Below the pieces are notes generated by a model. It was not told the DNA's origin. It made no database searches and saw only the letters and a program-made list of their open reading frames with translations. From Oxytricha trifallax (Eukaryota > Ciliophora > Spirotrichea > Sporadotrichida > Oxytrichidae), in NCBI GenBank assembly GCA_000711775.1, contig ARYC01000581.1, forward strand, positions 1 to 64,000: a stretch of 64,000 nt of DNA, in the 5' to 3' direction. Positions 42,823-53,689 of this stretch are shown one piece after another (the stretch's first letter is position 1; every line of letters starts with the position of its first letter). A program made the translations under genes and the position numbers.

Positions 42823-44888
42823 TGTTCACCTATCCCACCCCATAAAATACCCCATTTCATATAAAAATATTTGTCCTCAAGGTCTGAATCGATTTCCTTC
42901 TTGTCATCTCGACAACATGACCCTTTTATATATAAAATATCATTAAATTTTCAAATTTTTTCTACTTCTTACAAATGCTTAATATGGATTTGCCCTTAAA
43001 TTTTGACATGATTCTCTTGGTAATTCAATTTTTATTCTTACTTTGAAAGAAAAATTAATTTAAAACTATTTTCTCTAAGCATCAATTATAGTATTTAAAA
43101 ATTTTATTTATTGACAATTATGCATAAATTGGGGGGGGAAAGTTTCCTGCACTCGAGGAAGTTTCCTGCACTTTTTTTTATTTTATGTAAAACTTAATAT
43201 AAATCATAAAATTAAAATTTTTATGACTCACTAATATTAATAGGATTTTTATACATAATATAAGTAGTTCAAAAAATATAGTCTAACTTTTTATAGGTAT
43301 TGAAAGAACATAAAATTGAAATTTCGATAACAATTGGATACAATACTTGGAATTACTTTAAAAATGAGAGGACAATATAATGGCTAAGATACAAAAACCA
43401 AAAAATATCAGATGAAATATGTCAAAAATTGGAATCTAAAAAGAGATATTGACTTATTGATTAATAAATTAAGTATAATTAATTCAATAAAATTCGTTCG
43501 GAAGTTGCATTGGAGTTGTAATTAAAATATTTTTTATAGAAAAAAATATTTTTAAAATAAGTACAGTAAACTTTCCTAAAAATTAAATTTTATCATAAAC
43601 CGGTGCAGGAAACTCCCATAAATTGTATATAAAATATTTTTATCCATTGAATCACATCCTTTCAATATAATTACTAAAAATAGTATCATAATTTTTTAAC
43701 TTTTTTTTTACTTTATTTTGTTTAATGTTTCTTTGATAAATTTGATAATAAAATCAAAAAGTTTTTACTATCAGATGATTGTACTTCACTTAAATCTTTA
43801 TTAAAAACATTTCTCAATAGATTTCTAGTTTTTCAACTGGAATTCAAATAAAAATTGAATCTGCAAAAGTTTTTAATATTCTAAAGGTTTTTAATAAAGA
43901 TTTAAGTGAAGTACAATCATCTGATAGTAAAAACTTTTTGATTTTATTATCAAATTTATCAAAGAAACATTAAACAAAATAAAGTAAAAAAAAAGTTAAA
44001 AAATTATGATACTATTTTTAGTAATTATATTGAAAGGATGTGATTCAATGGATAAAAATATTTTATATACAATTTATGGGAGTTTCCTGCACCGGTTTAT
44101 GATAAAATTTAATTTTTAGGAAAGTTTACTGTACTTATTTTAAAAATATTTTAATTACAACTCCAATGCAACTTCCGAACGAATTTTATTGAATTAATTA
44201 TACTTAATTTATTAATCAATAAGTCAATATCTCTTTTTAGATTCCAATTTTTGACATATTTCATCTGATATTTTTTGGTTTTTGTATCTTAGCCATTATA
44301 TTGTCCTCTCATTTTTAAAGTAATTCCAAGTATTGTATCCAATTGTTATCGAAATTTCAATTTTATGTTCTTTCAATACCTATAAAAAGTTAGACTATAT
44401 TTTTTGAACTACTTATATTATGTATAAAAATCCTATTAATATTAGTGAGTCATAAAAATTTTAATTTTATGATTTATATTAAGTTTTACATAAAATAAAA
44501 AAAAGTGCAGGAAACTTCCTCGAGTGCAGGAAACTTTCCCCCCCCAATTTATGCATAATTGTCAATAAATAAAATTTTTAAATACTATAATTGATGCTTA
44601 GAGAAAATAGTTTTAAATTAATTTTTCTTTCAAAGTAAGAATAAAAATTGAATTACCAAGAGAATCATGTCAAAATTTAAGGGCAAATCCATATTAAGCA
44701 TTTGTAAGAAGTAGAAAAAATTTGAAAATTTAATGATATTTTATATATAAAAGGGTCATGTTGTCGAGATGACAAGAAGGAAATCGATTCAGACCTTGAG
44801 GACAAATATTTTTATATGAAATGGGGTAGGGGGTCTCGTTAGACCGGGAGGTGGGGTAGGGTGTGGGTAGGTGGTATCGGTCAGAACA
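42823..44888. mobile_element. Foldback family I, copy 3: 2.07-kb palindrome with nested family III ends
   Basis: The outer ends are TGTTCACC (left, shortened) and GGTCAGAACA (right). The arms of about 1 kb are almost identical and meet near 43850. Each arm contains the family III motif GGAAAGTTTCCTGCACTCG (43133 and its inverse ending near 44543), and closer in GGTGCAGGAAACTCCC (43607) with its inverse at 44080. This suggests that one arm with family III insertions was duplicated into a palindrome. The left C-rich array is deleted relative to the right (44824-44878). No 6-bp duplication is visible at this copy. Confidence 0.9.
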
Positions 44889-44914
44889 AAAATTATTATA
44901 TAATAAGTTTATTT

Positions 44915-44995
44915 TGTAAAATTTTGCTTAATGCTGCAAGGTGGACTTCCACATTGGTTAAGAACAGTCCTGAGTCATTTTATATTAGAGCATTT
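44915..44995 (+). CDS. P3 5' block
   Basis: The block encodes ILLNAARWTSTLVKNSPESF followed by YIRAFQ. It is homologous to P2 21775-21895 (TATSTFYIRSLYQ) and, as there, follows a family I element. Confidence 0.5.
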
Positions 44996-45715
44996 TAATT
45001 TTTAATAAAACAATTTAATGAATAAATTACTTAATTTGAAAATTTATTGAAAACTAAATAATATTTATAAAATATTAATAATTAAAATTTTCATTTTTCC
45101 CTATATATTCTTGATTTTATTTAAATAAAAATTTATTTTAAAATATGACCTATTTATTTCATCTTAGTATTAGACTAGAAGTTAATTAATTTGTTTATAA
45201 ATTGTATTAGAATAGATAAAATTTTATAAGCTAGACCAACATATTAAATAAAACATAATTATTTAATATTATCGAAGAAAAAATTTTCAATTAGGCATTT
45301 AAAATAATATTATTATTTAATTATACTTAGTTTTAAAATATATTGTAAAATCATAAAATTTAATTTATTCTATAAACTTTTTACTAATTTTTCCTTATTT
45401 TAATCATAGTTAAGTAATGAACAAATAATTTAATATTATACTCAAATTCTGCATAAATAATAATAGGGAAATAATTGTCCACTTATTGATATATATAATG
45501 TTAATTTTTATAAATTATTTAGCATTATGGGCCCTTGATACATAAGACAGAAAGTTTCAATTTTTTTTTCCCTTTTTTTATAATGTGGTTTGGAGGTAGG
45601 AGAAGCATATTATATTTAATTTTATATAAATAAGAAGATTGCCATCCGAAAATCATCTAGTTATTGTTTTTTTTAAAGATTTAAGTATAATAAAATAAAA
45701 TGATTTAAATATATA
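44996..45715. other. AT-rich P3 spacer
   Basis: No feature recognised. Confidence 0.4.
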
Positions 45716-45840
45716 TTTAAAAATAATTATTGGAACTATTGAAACGTATGGATGGGGAGTAAATTATGATAAAATCTTTGGGATTAATTTATAAAAATGG
45801 ATTATCATTTCAATTATTAAAAATATTTAAAGAGTAATTT
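45716..45840 (+). CDS. P3 5' block
   Basis: The block encodes IIGTIETYGWGVNYDKIFGI followed by NLQKWIIISIIKN. The Gly/aromatic pattern suits a propeller strand pair; homology to a specific P2 block is not established. Confidence 0.4.
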
Positions 45841-46114
45841 TATTTTCATTTTAAATTTGTAACTCTATAATTATTTGTTACTAGACACTTTGATATTCAC
45901 ATTAATTATAAAATGTTTCATTTTTTTGTAAATGTAAATGTAAATATTCTTATTTTTTTTGAAAATATTGTATTAAAAATACTTAAAACTACCAGAATCT
46001 ATTAAAAGTAGTAAAAATATACATGAATTATTAATGTATAGATCAAGCTCTATTACTTAGTAATAGACTACCAAAAATAATAAAGTTAATTTAATATATC
46101 TTAAAAATAATTTT

Positions 46115-46200
46115 GTCATCCTAGGTATAATCGAAGAAAATGGTTTATAATCTTCAGAGATCTATTCTCAGAAGCTCATCCACCACTGATCTTTCCCAAA
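46115..46200 (+). CDS. Short open block before a family III element
   Basis: The frame MVYNLQRSILRSSSTTDLSQ is GC-richer than its flanks. It may be a P3 MDS ended by the insertion at 46218, or chance. Confidence 0.25.
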
Positions 46201-46217
46201 AAAAAATGTAAATATTT

Positions 46218-46542
46218 GGGGGAGGGAAGTTTCCTGCCCCATACATAAAAAATGTAAATATAGTTTTTTTTAATTTAGCTTCAAATACAATTTATACCTT
46301 GATAATGAATTTAAATTTAATGAAAATCACATTAAATATTAATATAATACAATTATTTTAGCCTTGTTTAAAATATATAATTTGATAAAGAATAATTATG
46401 TACATAAAGAATTTCATATTAATAAAAGTTGTTTAGTACATGGTTATGGAAATCGGAATTGAAATTTATTTGCTTCTAATATTTTTATTGCCATACAAAA
46501 AAGAATTTAATGTTGGGGACAGGAATCTTACCCCCCTCCCTC
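46218..46542. mobile_element. Family III element, copy 2
   Basis: The ends GGGGGAGGGAAGTTTCCTG and CCCCCCTCCCTC (preceded by gacaggaatctta) are inverse, flanked on both sides by AAATATTT (46210-46217, 46543-46550), an 8-bp duplication. The interior is about 280 bp of AT-rich DNA. Confidence 0.82.
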
Positions 46543-46599
46543 AAATATTTATTAAACAGTATTTTATTCATGGATTTAGGTCATAATAAAAATTAATTT

Positions 46600-46810
46600 T
46601 ACTTCAATTTATAGGTTATGATGCATGGGTTTATCCATCTAATTGAAAGTTTTTAAATTCAAGATATATTCAGCATTAATGTCTAATATATTTCATGTTC
46701 CCCTTACCTCCCCAATTGCGGTGGCATGTAAGCATGAGCAAATGCCCGAATTGGCCTCTTCATCCTATGGGGAGGGTTGACTGAGGGTGTCGAAAGTTTA
46801 AATGACGAAG
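46600..46810 (+). other. GC-richer stretch in P3
   Basis: It includes GYDAWVYPSN at 46615 (possible small block) and a ccccttacctcccc ... ggggagggttgactgaggg pair (46698-46800) that could form the ends of a short C/G-rich element. No target duplication was confirmed. Confidence 0.35.
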
Positions 46811-47415
46811 TAAATTTAATAACTATCTGGCTGGCATAAGCCCCCCAACTAATTCCTAATAATCTATTATTAATAATATTAATATTTAATTTCAGGAATT
46901 ACCACTTTATTGTATCGAGAAAAAATATTCAGGCAAAAAGTGAATGAATACTATAAATTTTTTTATAAAAGGAATTATTAGAACAATAACTTTGTCATTT
47001 TTTATAGATTTATATCAACTTAGCTATTGTTATAAATTATGAGGTAGTAATTTTAGGTAACTCTGTCACATATTTATTTGAATTGACTTCTATTTTATTT
47101 TGATATTTTCTAATTAGTGATATGAAAATATATTTAAGATTACTTGATTATTATTTATATTCTTCTCTTACTAATAATAGAAAATTAAATTAAGAAGGTT
47201 AAAATCCAATATATAAAATAAAATAGAACTTTATTTCTAAAGTTAAATAGAATAATAATATTCTAAGTTTTAAGATTTAGTACTTTATTTAACAATTTTT
47301 ATGAATATAAAAAAATATTTAATTCATTTAAAAAAACATTCATTCTGATTTTATAACTAAAATTATTTGAGCTAATCGTGATAAATTTCTAAGAAATTTT
47401 TTCCCATTATATAAA
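46811..47415. other. AT-rich P3 spacer
   Basis: No feature recognised. Confidence 0.4.
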
Positions 47416-47656
47416 CGATAAAATGAATTTATTATTACGAAATGGAAACACTTTCTCTTATATAATATTATTGATTAATTTGGAAGATTGCACATCAAAT
47501 TGTAATTCTCTTTCAGTTAATTTGATATACTCTGTAAGTAAAGATATTGCATTTGGCTGTCTTTCTAATGAATATTTGGAGCCAGGGGAATTCCACGCTT
47601 TTGGATATTTAGCAATCGACGTTACTGATATTAATAAGTTGATATTATTATTTTGA
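47416..47656 (+). CDS. P3 block, Cys-bearing extracellular segment
   Basis: The block encodes NLLLRNGNTFSYIILLINLE, then DCTSNCNSLSVNLIYSVSKD and AFGCLSNEYLEPGEFHAFGY LAIDV. It is the clear counterpart of P2 25040-25200 (SCTNCMSHSVNMVYGYHGN ... HAWGFVAIN), with conserved Cys spacing. Confidence 0.7.
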
Positions 47657-47994
47657 GTTATGAATAAACATATCGTAATTAGAATTTGTTTTTGTTATAA
47701 TTCAAAACGAACTGTATTCATAAAACAAGCTAAACTTAATTATTTAAGGTTCTTAGAAACAATTTCAATTAATTAAGTTTATTGATAGCAATATCGAGTA
47801 TTAAATTTCTGCTTTTTTTATTATATATTTGAGTATTACTTTTCAAATTATTAAATTTTGAAGTCAATTTATAGGTAAGGTAATGAATCATATATGGGAT
47901 TTATTATTATAATTTAACATCACCAAGTATTATAAGGGTAGATTACAAATATTAATCAAATGATTTTAGGTTTTACGTAATACTTCATTCATCG
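47657..47994. other. AT-rich P3 spacer
   Basis: No feature recognised. Confidence 0.4.
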
Positions 47995-48140
47995 CACTTA
48001 CTAATCATTAAGTAATCCTTTTGCTTCTAATAACGCAAATATGACATTTGGTTATTTTACTGGGAAAAAGACAGCAGTTAAGATAAAGATTATTAAATAT
48101 GATGTCGGAAGATACCAAATTTTGAAAATTTTACTATAAA
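47995..48140 (+). CDS. P3 block
   Basis: The block encodes NPFASNNANMTFGYFTGKKT followed by AVKIKIIKYDVGRYQIL. Beta-strand-like with alternate hydrophobics, consistent with the extracellular region. Confidence 0.5.
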
Positions 48141-48529
48141 AATCAGGGTCAAGCTATTTAAGTATATTACGTAAAATGTTTTTTAATGAAGTAGAAATAA
48201 TAGAAATTAGTAGTTTTTCTTAAATATTTCATCTAATCTTTTTGCAAATTTGTGAACTTACAGATCAGATCATTCTCATAAATAATGGTTTAGTTAATAA
48301 AAAGTGAAAATTTTAAAATGATATAGATTATTTATTAACTATTATTACTGTTCAGGAATTCATTAAAGATAAAGTAATAACAGTTTAGCTATCTATATTA
48401 CAGAAGTTAATAATGTGTCAAAAGAGAGATATAATAATTTTTATTTTATTTATTATGTAATGATCACTCATTTAAGTTTATATCGGTGAAAGCTAAATAT
48501 TTTCCATAAATTAATCAATAAAATAACTA

Positions 48530-48714
48530 ATCAAGTGTGAATTTTAATGAATTTATTTTGCTAATATTTTCTCCATCAAATACAATCTCAAAATTATTCG
48601 ATGTTTTAAGATTATTATATGCTTCTACTTTCTCGCCAAATTACATGCACTATAATTATATAGACTACTATTATGATTCATCTAGAAATCTTGATATTAG
48701 TTTTATGGCTGGAT
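48530..48714 (+). CDS. P3 block, ends at a foldback element
   Basis: The block encodes VNFNEFILLIFSPSNTISKL, then FSPNYMHYNYIDYYYDSSRN and LDISFMAGYK. The open frame runs into the hairpin at 48715, so either the MDS ends there or the element sits in coding DNA. Confidence 0.5.
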
Positions 48715-49529
48715 ATAAAGTGAAGATAACGATTTGAGAATGAATATTAAAATTTAATCAAGATTTATAGTGTAGTTAGAGTCTCTAGCTGCTTTTATTG
48801 TCTTAATTCATATCCATTGACTGTATTTCCATCATCACACTTTACTTTTCTTGTACAGTTCAGAATCATGAAGACTATTCGCATTTGATACTTAGCATTC
48901 CTACTATCAACGAGAACTGCTTTTTAGGTGCTACAACTGAGTCCGCCGCCATAGCTAGCCACAAAGCTGTCTTGCTGGAGATCCTGGTTCAGTGAGAGAC
49001 TCCATTATGTTTAGTGGAAATTTAATTATTTTCAGAGATTTAGTAAATTAAATCAGGCCTATTAAAACTTTTTAAGTTTTAATGTTTGAGAAATTTTAAT
49101 CATGCAAATTGTTTTAATCTATAACGAATTTTAATTAGAGATGTTTTTATTAATTTTAGGCTTAAATATATTAATTCAAACTAGGCCTGATTTAATTTAC
49201 TAAATCTCTGAAAATAATTAAATTTCCACTAAACATAATGGAGTCTCTCACTGAACCAGGATCTCCAGCAAGACAGCTTTGTGGCTAGCTATGGCGGCGG
49301 ACTCAGTTGTAGCACCTAAAAAGCAGTTCTCGTTGATAGTAGGAATGCTAAGTATCAAATGCGAATAGTCTTCATGATTCTGAACTGTACAAGAAAAGTA
49401 AAGTGTGATGATGGAAATACAGTCAATGGATATGAATTAAGACAATAAAAGCAGCTAGAGACTCTAACTACACTATAAATCTTGATTAAATTTTAATATT
49501 CATTCTCAAATCGTTATCTTCACTTTATA
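48715..49529. repeat. 815-bp foldback element directly after a P3 block
   Basis: The arms 48715-49059 and 49183-49529 (about 345 bp, near identical) have ends TATAAAGTGAAGATAACG and its complement. The arms contain a GC-richer middle (gtccgccgccatagctagcc) with a ctggttcagtgagagactcc stretch that recalls a pol III B box, although no A box is convincing. No transposase. Confidence 0.9.
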
Positions 49530-49884
49530 ATAGAACCAACAAATAATAAAAAAGCATTTTTGTACGTAGATGATCCTGATCAATAGCAACTTTAATTTTT
49601 ATTAATTAAAATTAAATATATACTCACTGATTAATTAAAATTGTTCAATTAAAAATAGACATTATTGTATCGATTTTAGTTATTTATTAAAATAATAATT
49701 GCCAAGCTAGAAAATTAATTATATTTTTCTCACTTAAATATTAACTTTTTCTTAATTAAAAAGAAAATTCTTGATTAATATTAATATGATATGGTTTTTA
49801 ATTTAAAAGAAAATAATATTAGATATTATTAAATTTAATCATAAAATGAATTAACTCTCCCTTGGATACTTATAACTTGATAAC
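49530..49884. other. AT-rich P3 spacer
   Basis: No feature recognised. Confidence 0.4.
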
Positions 49885-52800
49885 ACACAAAATTATATGA
49901 AATTTTTAAAAGGACCTTATTACTCGATTAATATTGATGATAGAGCTGCAAATTAATCATTATATTTGGGTGTGGAATATGAAATAATCAAGGATGGTAA
50001 GTTATTCCTTTAAAAGACGCATCTTTTACCTGAAATATGTGTAAATTTTATTATTTTAAATAAAAATTTATAAATCAAATATTTCCAGGTCAGGGAGTGG
50101 CTCCTTACTTAATACTAAACTAGAATGAGTTTGACTGTTATATTCAAAACCCCAAACCCCTTATTGAGGTTTATAAGTGCTTTGATTTTTAGGGAATTTG
50201 TTAAGGATTGGGTTATTTATTAAATGAGAGACACAAATAACAAGCTTTTGTGGTCTATTTATAATAAAGAGTCTATAGATTTAGAGTTTAAATTGCTCTA
50301 TGGATGCTAAATATATAGTGAATAACTCAAACCAATACTGAACTATAAGTCAATTTCACTGCTCTTAAAGCGAAGTTCATCAACTGTTCGCTCCCACTGT
50401 CTTTTAGCAGTATAACTAAAGCAATAATAGTTGAATTCTTAGACTAAGATAAATTCAAAGCTTCCATAGAAGCGTATTGGTTTTCTTTTCAATGAAAAAC
50501 CTTGAAGTATTGGGCTCACATCTCTCTCGACCAACGGGCTACTATTTTTTACCGCCAGTTCCCTGAAGATCACTGCACAGTCTTTCATTAACATTTATAA
50601 ACAAAATTGTATCTCTTACAAAGGTGTAAATCGTATCAAGAGAGTAATTAATTTCACTCTGCCATTTTACAACAATTATGATTTATAATAGGAAATTGAA
50701 AAATTTAATCAAAAAATATATATATATATATATTAAAAAGTATTTTTATAGATCAAATGCAGACGGAAGTACAGCATTCACTTAAAATGTAAGTTTTAAA
50801 AAAAATATCTTTATTTTTTAATTTTTAGTGGTCCCACCTGGTAAGACCACAGGTGTCACTGGACAGGTACTTCGCAAGACTACACATTGAGGGGACTTAA
50901 AAGACTTTGAGATAAATCAGGATAATTAGGAGCACCCTAATTTTAATTAATAAATCCCAAAGTACCTCTTAAATCAGTATGTAATTAATTATGTGCCTCC
51001 TAAATAGGTACGTACTATATCAGCTTATTATTGAAAGTAAAAATGGTTACTTAATCACCCATATTTAGAGCCAGGTTTTCTCTAAGCACTCATATTTCTT
51101 CTCTAATACTCTAAAAAACTTTCCTTAAAACATGTAAGCTTGCAAAAATTCATATAAGTTCTTACTTATAGAGACAGTTTTATAATTTTAAATTCAAATT
51201 TGAATATGAGCTCAAACATTTTAAGAAAAACAACAGCACTTCCATCAAACTAAATGAGACTTACCTTTGGCAGCATTAAAAGTGTGATAGCTGTGAGATG
51301 AATTCTCATAAAGAGCTACTAGTGCTATCACTCGAGGTCTCTGTAATTAAAATAAAAACTAAAAATATAAATAAATGGCTTTTAAATGTGAGGGAGACAG
51401 AAAGGAGGAGATAGTTAGAAATGAAATTTCTATACAAGCAGAGGAAATTGCAGTATTTTTTTGTGAGAAAAGTGAAAGAGATTTCTCTCATAAACATTTT
51501 GGTAAAGCATATGAAGGTCCTTAAGGAAGCTAAGACTACTGTTTACTTAAGCATGACATAGTGAATGGAAAGTATAATTGCTTTGAGTGCTATAAGCAGA
51601 AATCATAAAAGAGACTTGAAGAAGCATCCTTTAAAAGCCCACAAGAAAGAAATAAAACTGAAGATTAAGGCACCAAACTGAAGTTGCTCAATAAAAGAAA
51701 ATCATGGGAGCCTCATTAAGGTGCTGAGCTTAACAAGCAAGCTAATCAGCAGAGTATGCGAGGATTGCATACAACTTCTCAGCATCAAAGGAAACTAAAA
51801 TTATAATTATTATATATACAAGAAAATTCCAGTACTTACATAAATTGATTTAGATTCTTCTCTCTAAATCAAGCTAATTCTAGAGGACTCCTATTACAAG
51901 AAAGTTATTAAGGGATCATCAGTATTCTTATAAGGTATATCCTTTCAACTATTTTCTTAGAGATAACAAATACTAAATGGAGTTTATTAATGAGTATTAA
52001 GTACTCACTCAGGCAAAGTTTAAATAGAGCAAATACTTAATAAAGCTGATGCTGTTCAACTTGTCAAAGATCATGTGCTTTCAGACTACCACTCTTTGAA
52101 ATGACACTGAGAGATTTTATAAATCATCAAAGAAATAGATAAATTGCATTAATAGCAACCTAAGCTTTACAAGGTATCAAAGAGCTTCAGGCTTTGATCA
52201 AATAGATCATAAGCCTGAGAATATAATGTTGAACTTTTCACCAGTGAGATTAACGATAATATATTACAACATCGCCTTAGAGTGGAAGTATCAAGGTTTG
52301 GAAGTGTTATTGGAACTCCAGGCTATTATCTAGAAAGAGAAGACTGGAGAGATGGAGACTTTCAATGAAATGGTGGGCCATGGCAACAATTGAGTGCTAA
52401 ATGCCTCGCAAACGATTATTACTCTAAAATTTGAGAGAAGGACACAAAACAAAGAATAAAACAATTTATTGACTAAACGAAAATCTCTAAATTAATGAAT
52501 CAAATGGCAGAGTCAATAATAATAAGACCAAACTCAAGATTAGATTTATCAATTGAGCAAATAGAGTTATCGTTAAGTAAGAAAAGCTTCAGACATCTCC
52601 CTCATGATCCAAAATTGCAATTTAGTGATTAAATTAAATACATTTACTATAAACTTCCCATTAAATCTTAGCAATAACCCCAAAACCTAACAAATTCCTA
52701 CAAATCAAAGCTCTTATAAACCTCATCAAGAGGTTTAAGGGGTTTTGATTGGAATGTCATGTGACATATTTCTAGGAATCTTCACTTTAGAAAACTGTTT

Positions 52801-53070
52801 AGATGGTGTTGACTCTATCATGGATATTATCATGCTAGACTACCCCAATCAAATGTACCAGTCTCAATATATCTCTGCCTCTAATCCCAAAGTGCTGCCA
52901 CATAACTTTACTTTTTCATTCATTCCCACTGCTTCCATGTTTGCAATGTAGTATCGGGAATATGAATTAAGAGTAAATTCAACGTTCGATTACATTTATG
53001 ATTCTATTGATCCAAAGTTCCTTGTCTCGTCATTCAAAGTTAGAGTGTGGGATGAATAAAGCCCTATATA
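49885..53070 (+). CDS. P3 extracellular exons interrupted by TBE copy 2
   Basis: The exon 49885-49996 encodes NYMKFLKGPYYSINIDDRAA NQSLYLGVEYEIIKD. After the intron 49997-50088 the frame gives GQGVAPYLILNQNEFDCYI up to ATT 50142-50144. Coding resumes after the TBE at 52751 as GMSCDIFLGIFTLENCLDGV, then SQYISASNPKVLPHNFTFSF and VSSFKVRVWDEQSPIYF to about 53070. P2 (YECLIDNECFVNVGILTLNNCVEG) shows that CYI-GMSC is the natural junction. The somatic gene can be correct only if the TBE is removed exactly with one ATT. Confidence 0.83.
49997..50088 (+). other. P3 intron (92 bp) or intron plus small IES
   Basis: GTAAGTT...TTTCCAG joins EIIKD to GQGVAPYLIL in frame. It is longer than the usual 32-50 bp, so a nested IES is possible. 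Confidence 0.6.
50225..50690 (+). pseudogene. TBE transposase remnant (N-terminal third)
   Basis: The DNA matches copy 1 region 1880-2300 in inverse orientation (for example cacaggtgtaaatcgtatcaag-like sequence and ttttacaacaa). It codes for pieces such as KGVNRIKRV and is cut off before the catalytic DDE residues. It includes the N-terminal DNA-binding part only, with frame breaks. Confidence 0.8.
50691..50925 (+). other. Sequence in TBE copy 2 not shared with copy 1
   Basis: A (TA)n tract is followed by an open piece and a possible intron (gtaagttttaaa...atttttag, about 50790-50828) leading to cctggtaagaccacaggtg. Copy 1 lacks it at this point. It may fill a deletion scar or be a small insertion within the TBE. 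Confidence 0.4.
51297..52640 (+). pseudogene. TBE 57-kDa zinc-finger/kinase gene remnant
   Basis: A frame open from 51297 encodes MAFKCEGDRKEEIVRNEISI and a Cys/His cluster (DYCLLKHDIVNGKYNCFECY K), the zinc-finger part. Farther on, kinase signatures are seen in different frames: DQIDHKPENIMLNF (catalytic-loop-like KPEN) and SVIGTPGYYLEREDWRDGDF (activation segment/APE-like). At least three frame changes separate these parts. The domain set is the one known for the TBE 57-kDa protein. Confidence 0.78.
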
Positions 53071-53689
53071 TTTTATTATAAAAATATATTTAAGATTAAT
53101 ATTTTTAAATCTATAAATAATTATTGAAAGATATATTAATTAAAAAGAATTAGAATTTAATAAGTTAATTATAAGCAATTAAATTTTCAATCAAGCTAAA
53201 ACCATGGGCCAGAGCATATTGATTAATTTTCTTAATTAGGTTGAAATTAAAAGCTCAATTCTTGCATAAACAACTCTTATTAAATTTTAATAAAAAATTC
53301 CTTAATTTTCTGCGAAAAAATTTAATTTATATAGAAATAAACAAGTATTCTATCATTGCAAGAAATTTATAATAACACTTTATTTACATACTTTGTTATT
53401 TCATTAAATTCTATTTAATTTCTTTTTAGCTTTTTTGTAATAGTGCTTAAATTTAATAATTAAAAACATATTAGGTTATTAATGTACAAAAAACATGGAT
53501 ACAATTTACAGTTAAGATGAAACATAGCAATATACTTAAATTTATTGATATTTTTAAAAGTGTTTAATATTTTAATACTTTTATTCTTGGTTAGTGGATG
53601 TAATACATTAAAATTCCTAAATTAAATTCTTCCTTAGCTGGATGTGACACAATAGATTACTTCGATTTTTGAATTAATATTTTTAATTT
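53071..53689. other. P3 IES of about 0.6 kb
   Basis: AT-rich with no feature. Open glutamine-rich reading is an artefact of many TAA/TAG codons. Confidence 0.5.

Larger units (their letters stand above)
50145..52747 (+). mobile_element. TBE transposon copy 2, internally deleted, inside a P3 exon
   Basis: Starts CAAAACCCCAAACCCC and ends GGGGTTTTG, flanked by ATT at 50142-50144 and 52748-52750. The length is 2603 bp against roughly 4.1 kb known for full TBEs. The left part is a transposase remnant in the same orientation as the element. The 22-kDa gene is absent. The right half carries the 57-kDa zinc-finger/kinase gene remnant. Terminal repeats of about 78 bp match copy 1. Each gene shows several frame breaks, so it is non-autonomous but still has both ends needed for excision. 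Confidence 0.95.

Noticed and set aside
46690-46800. Possible tRNA in the GC-richer stretch
   Set aside because: No cloverleaf, T-loop or anticodon stem could be formed convincingly.
51306-51497. Minus-strand frame within TBE copy 2
   Set aside because: Antisense of the 57-kDa zinc-finger frame.
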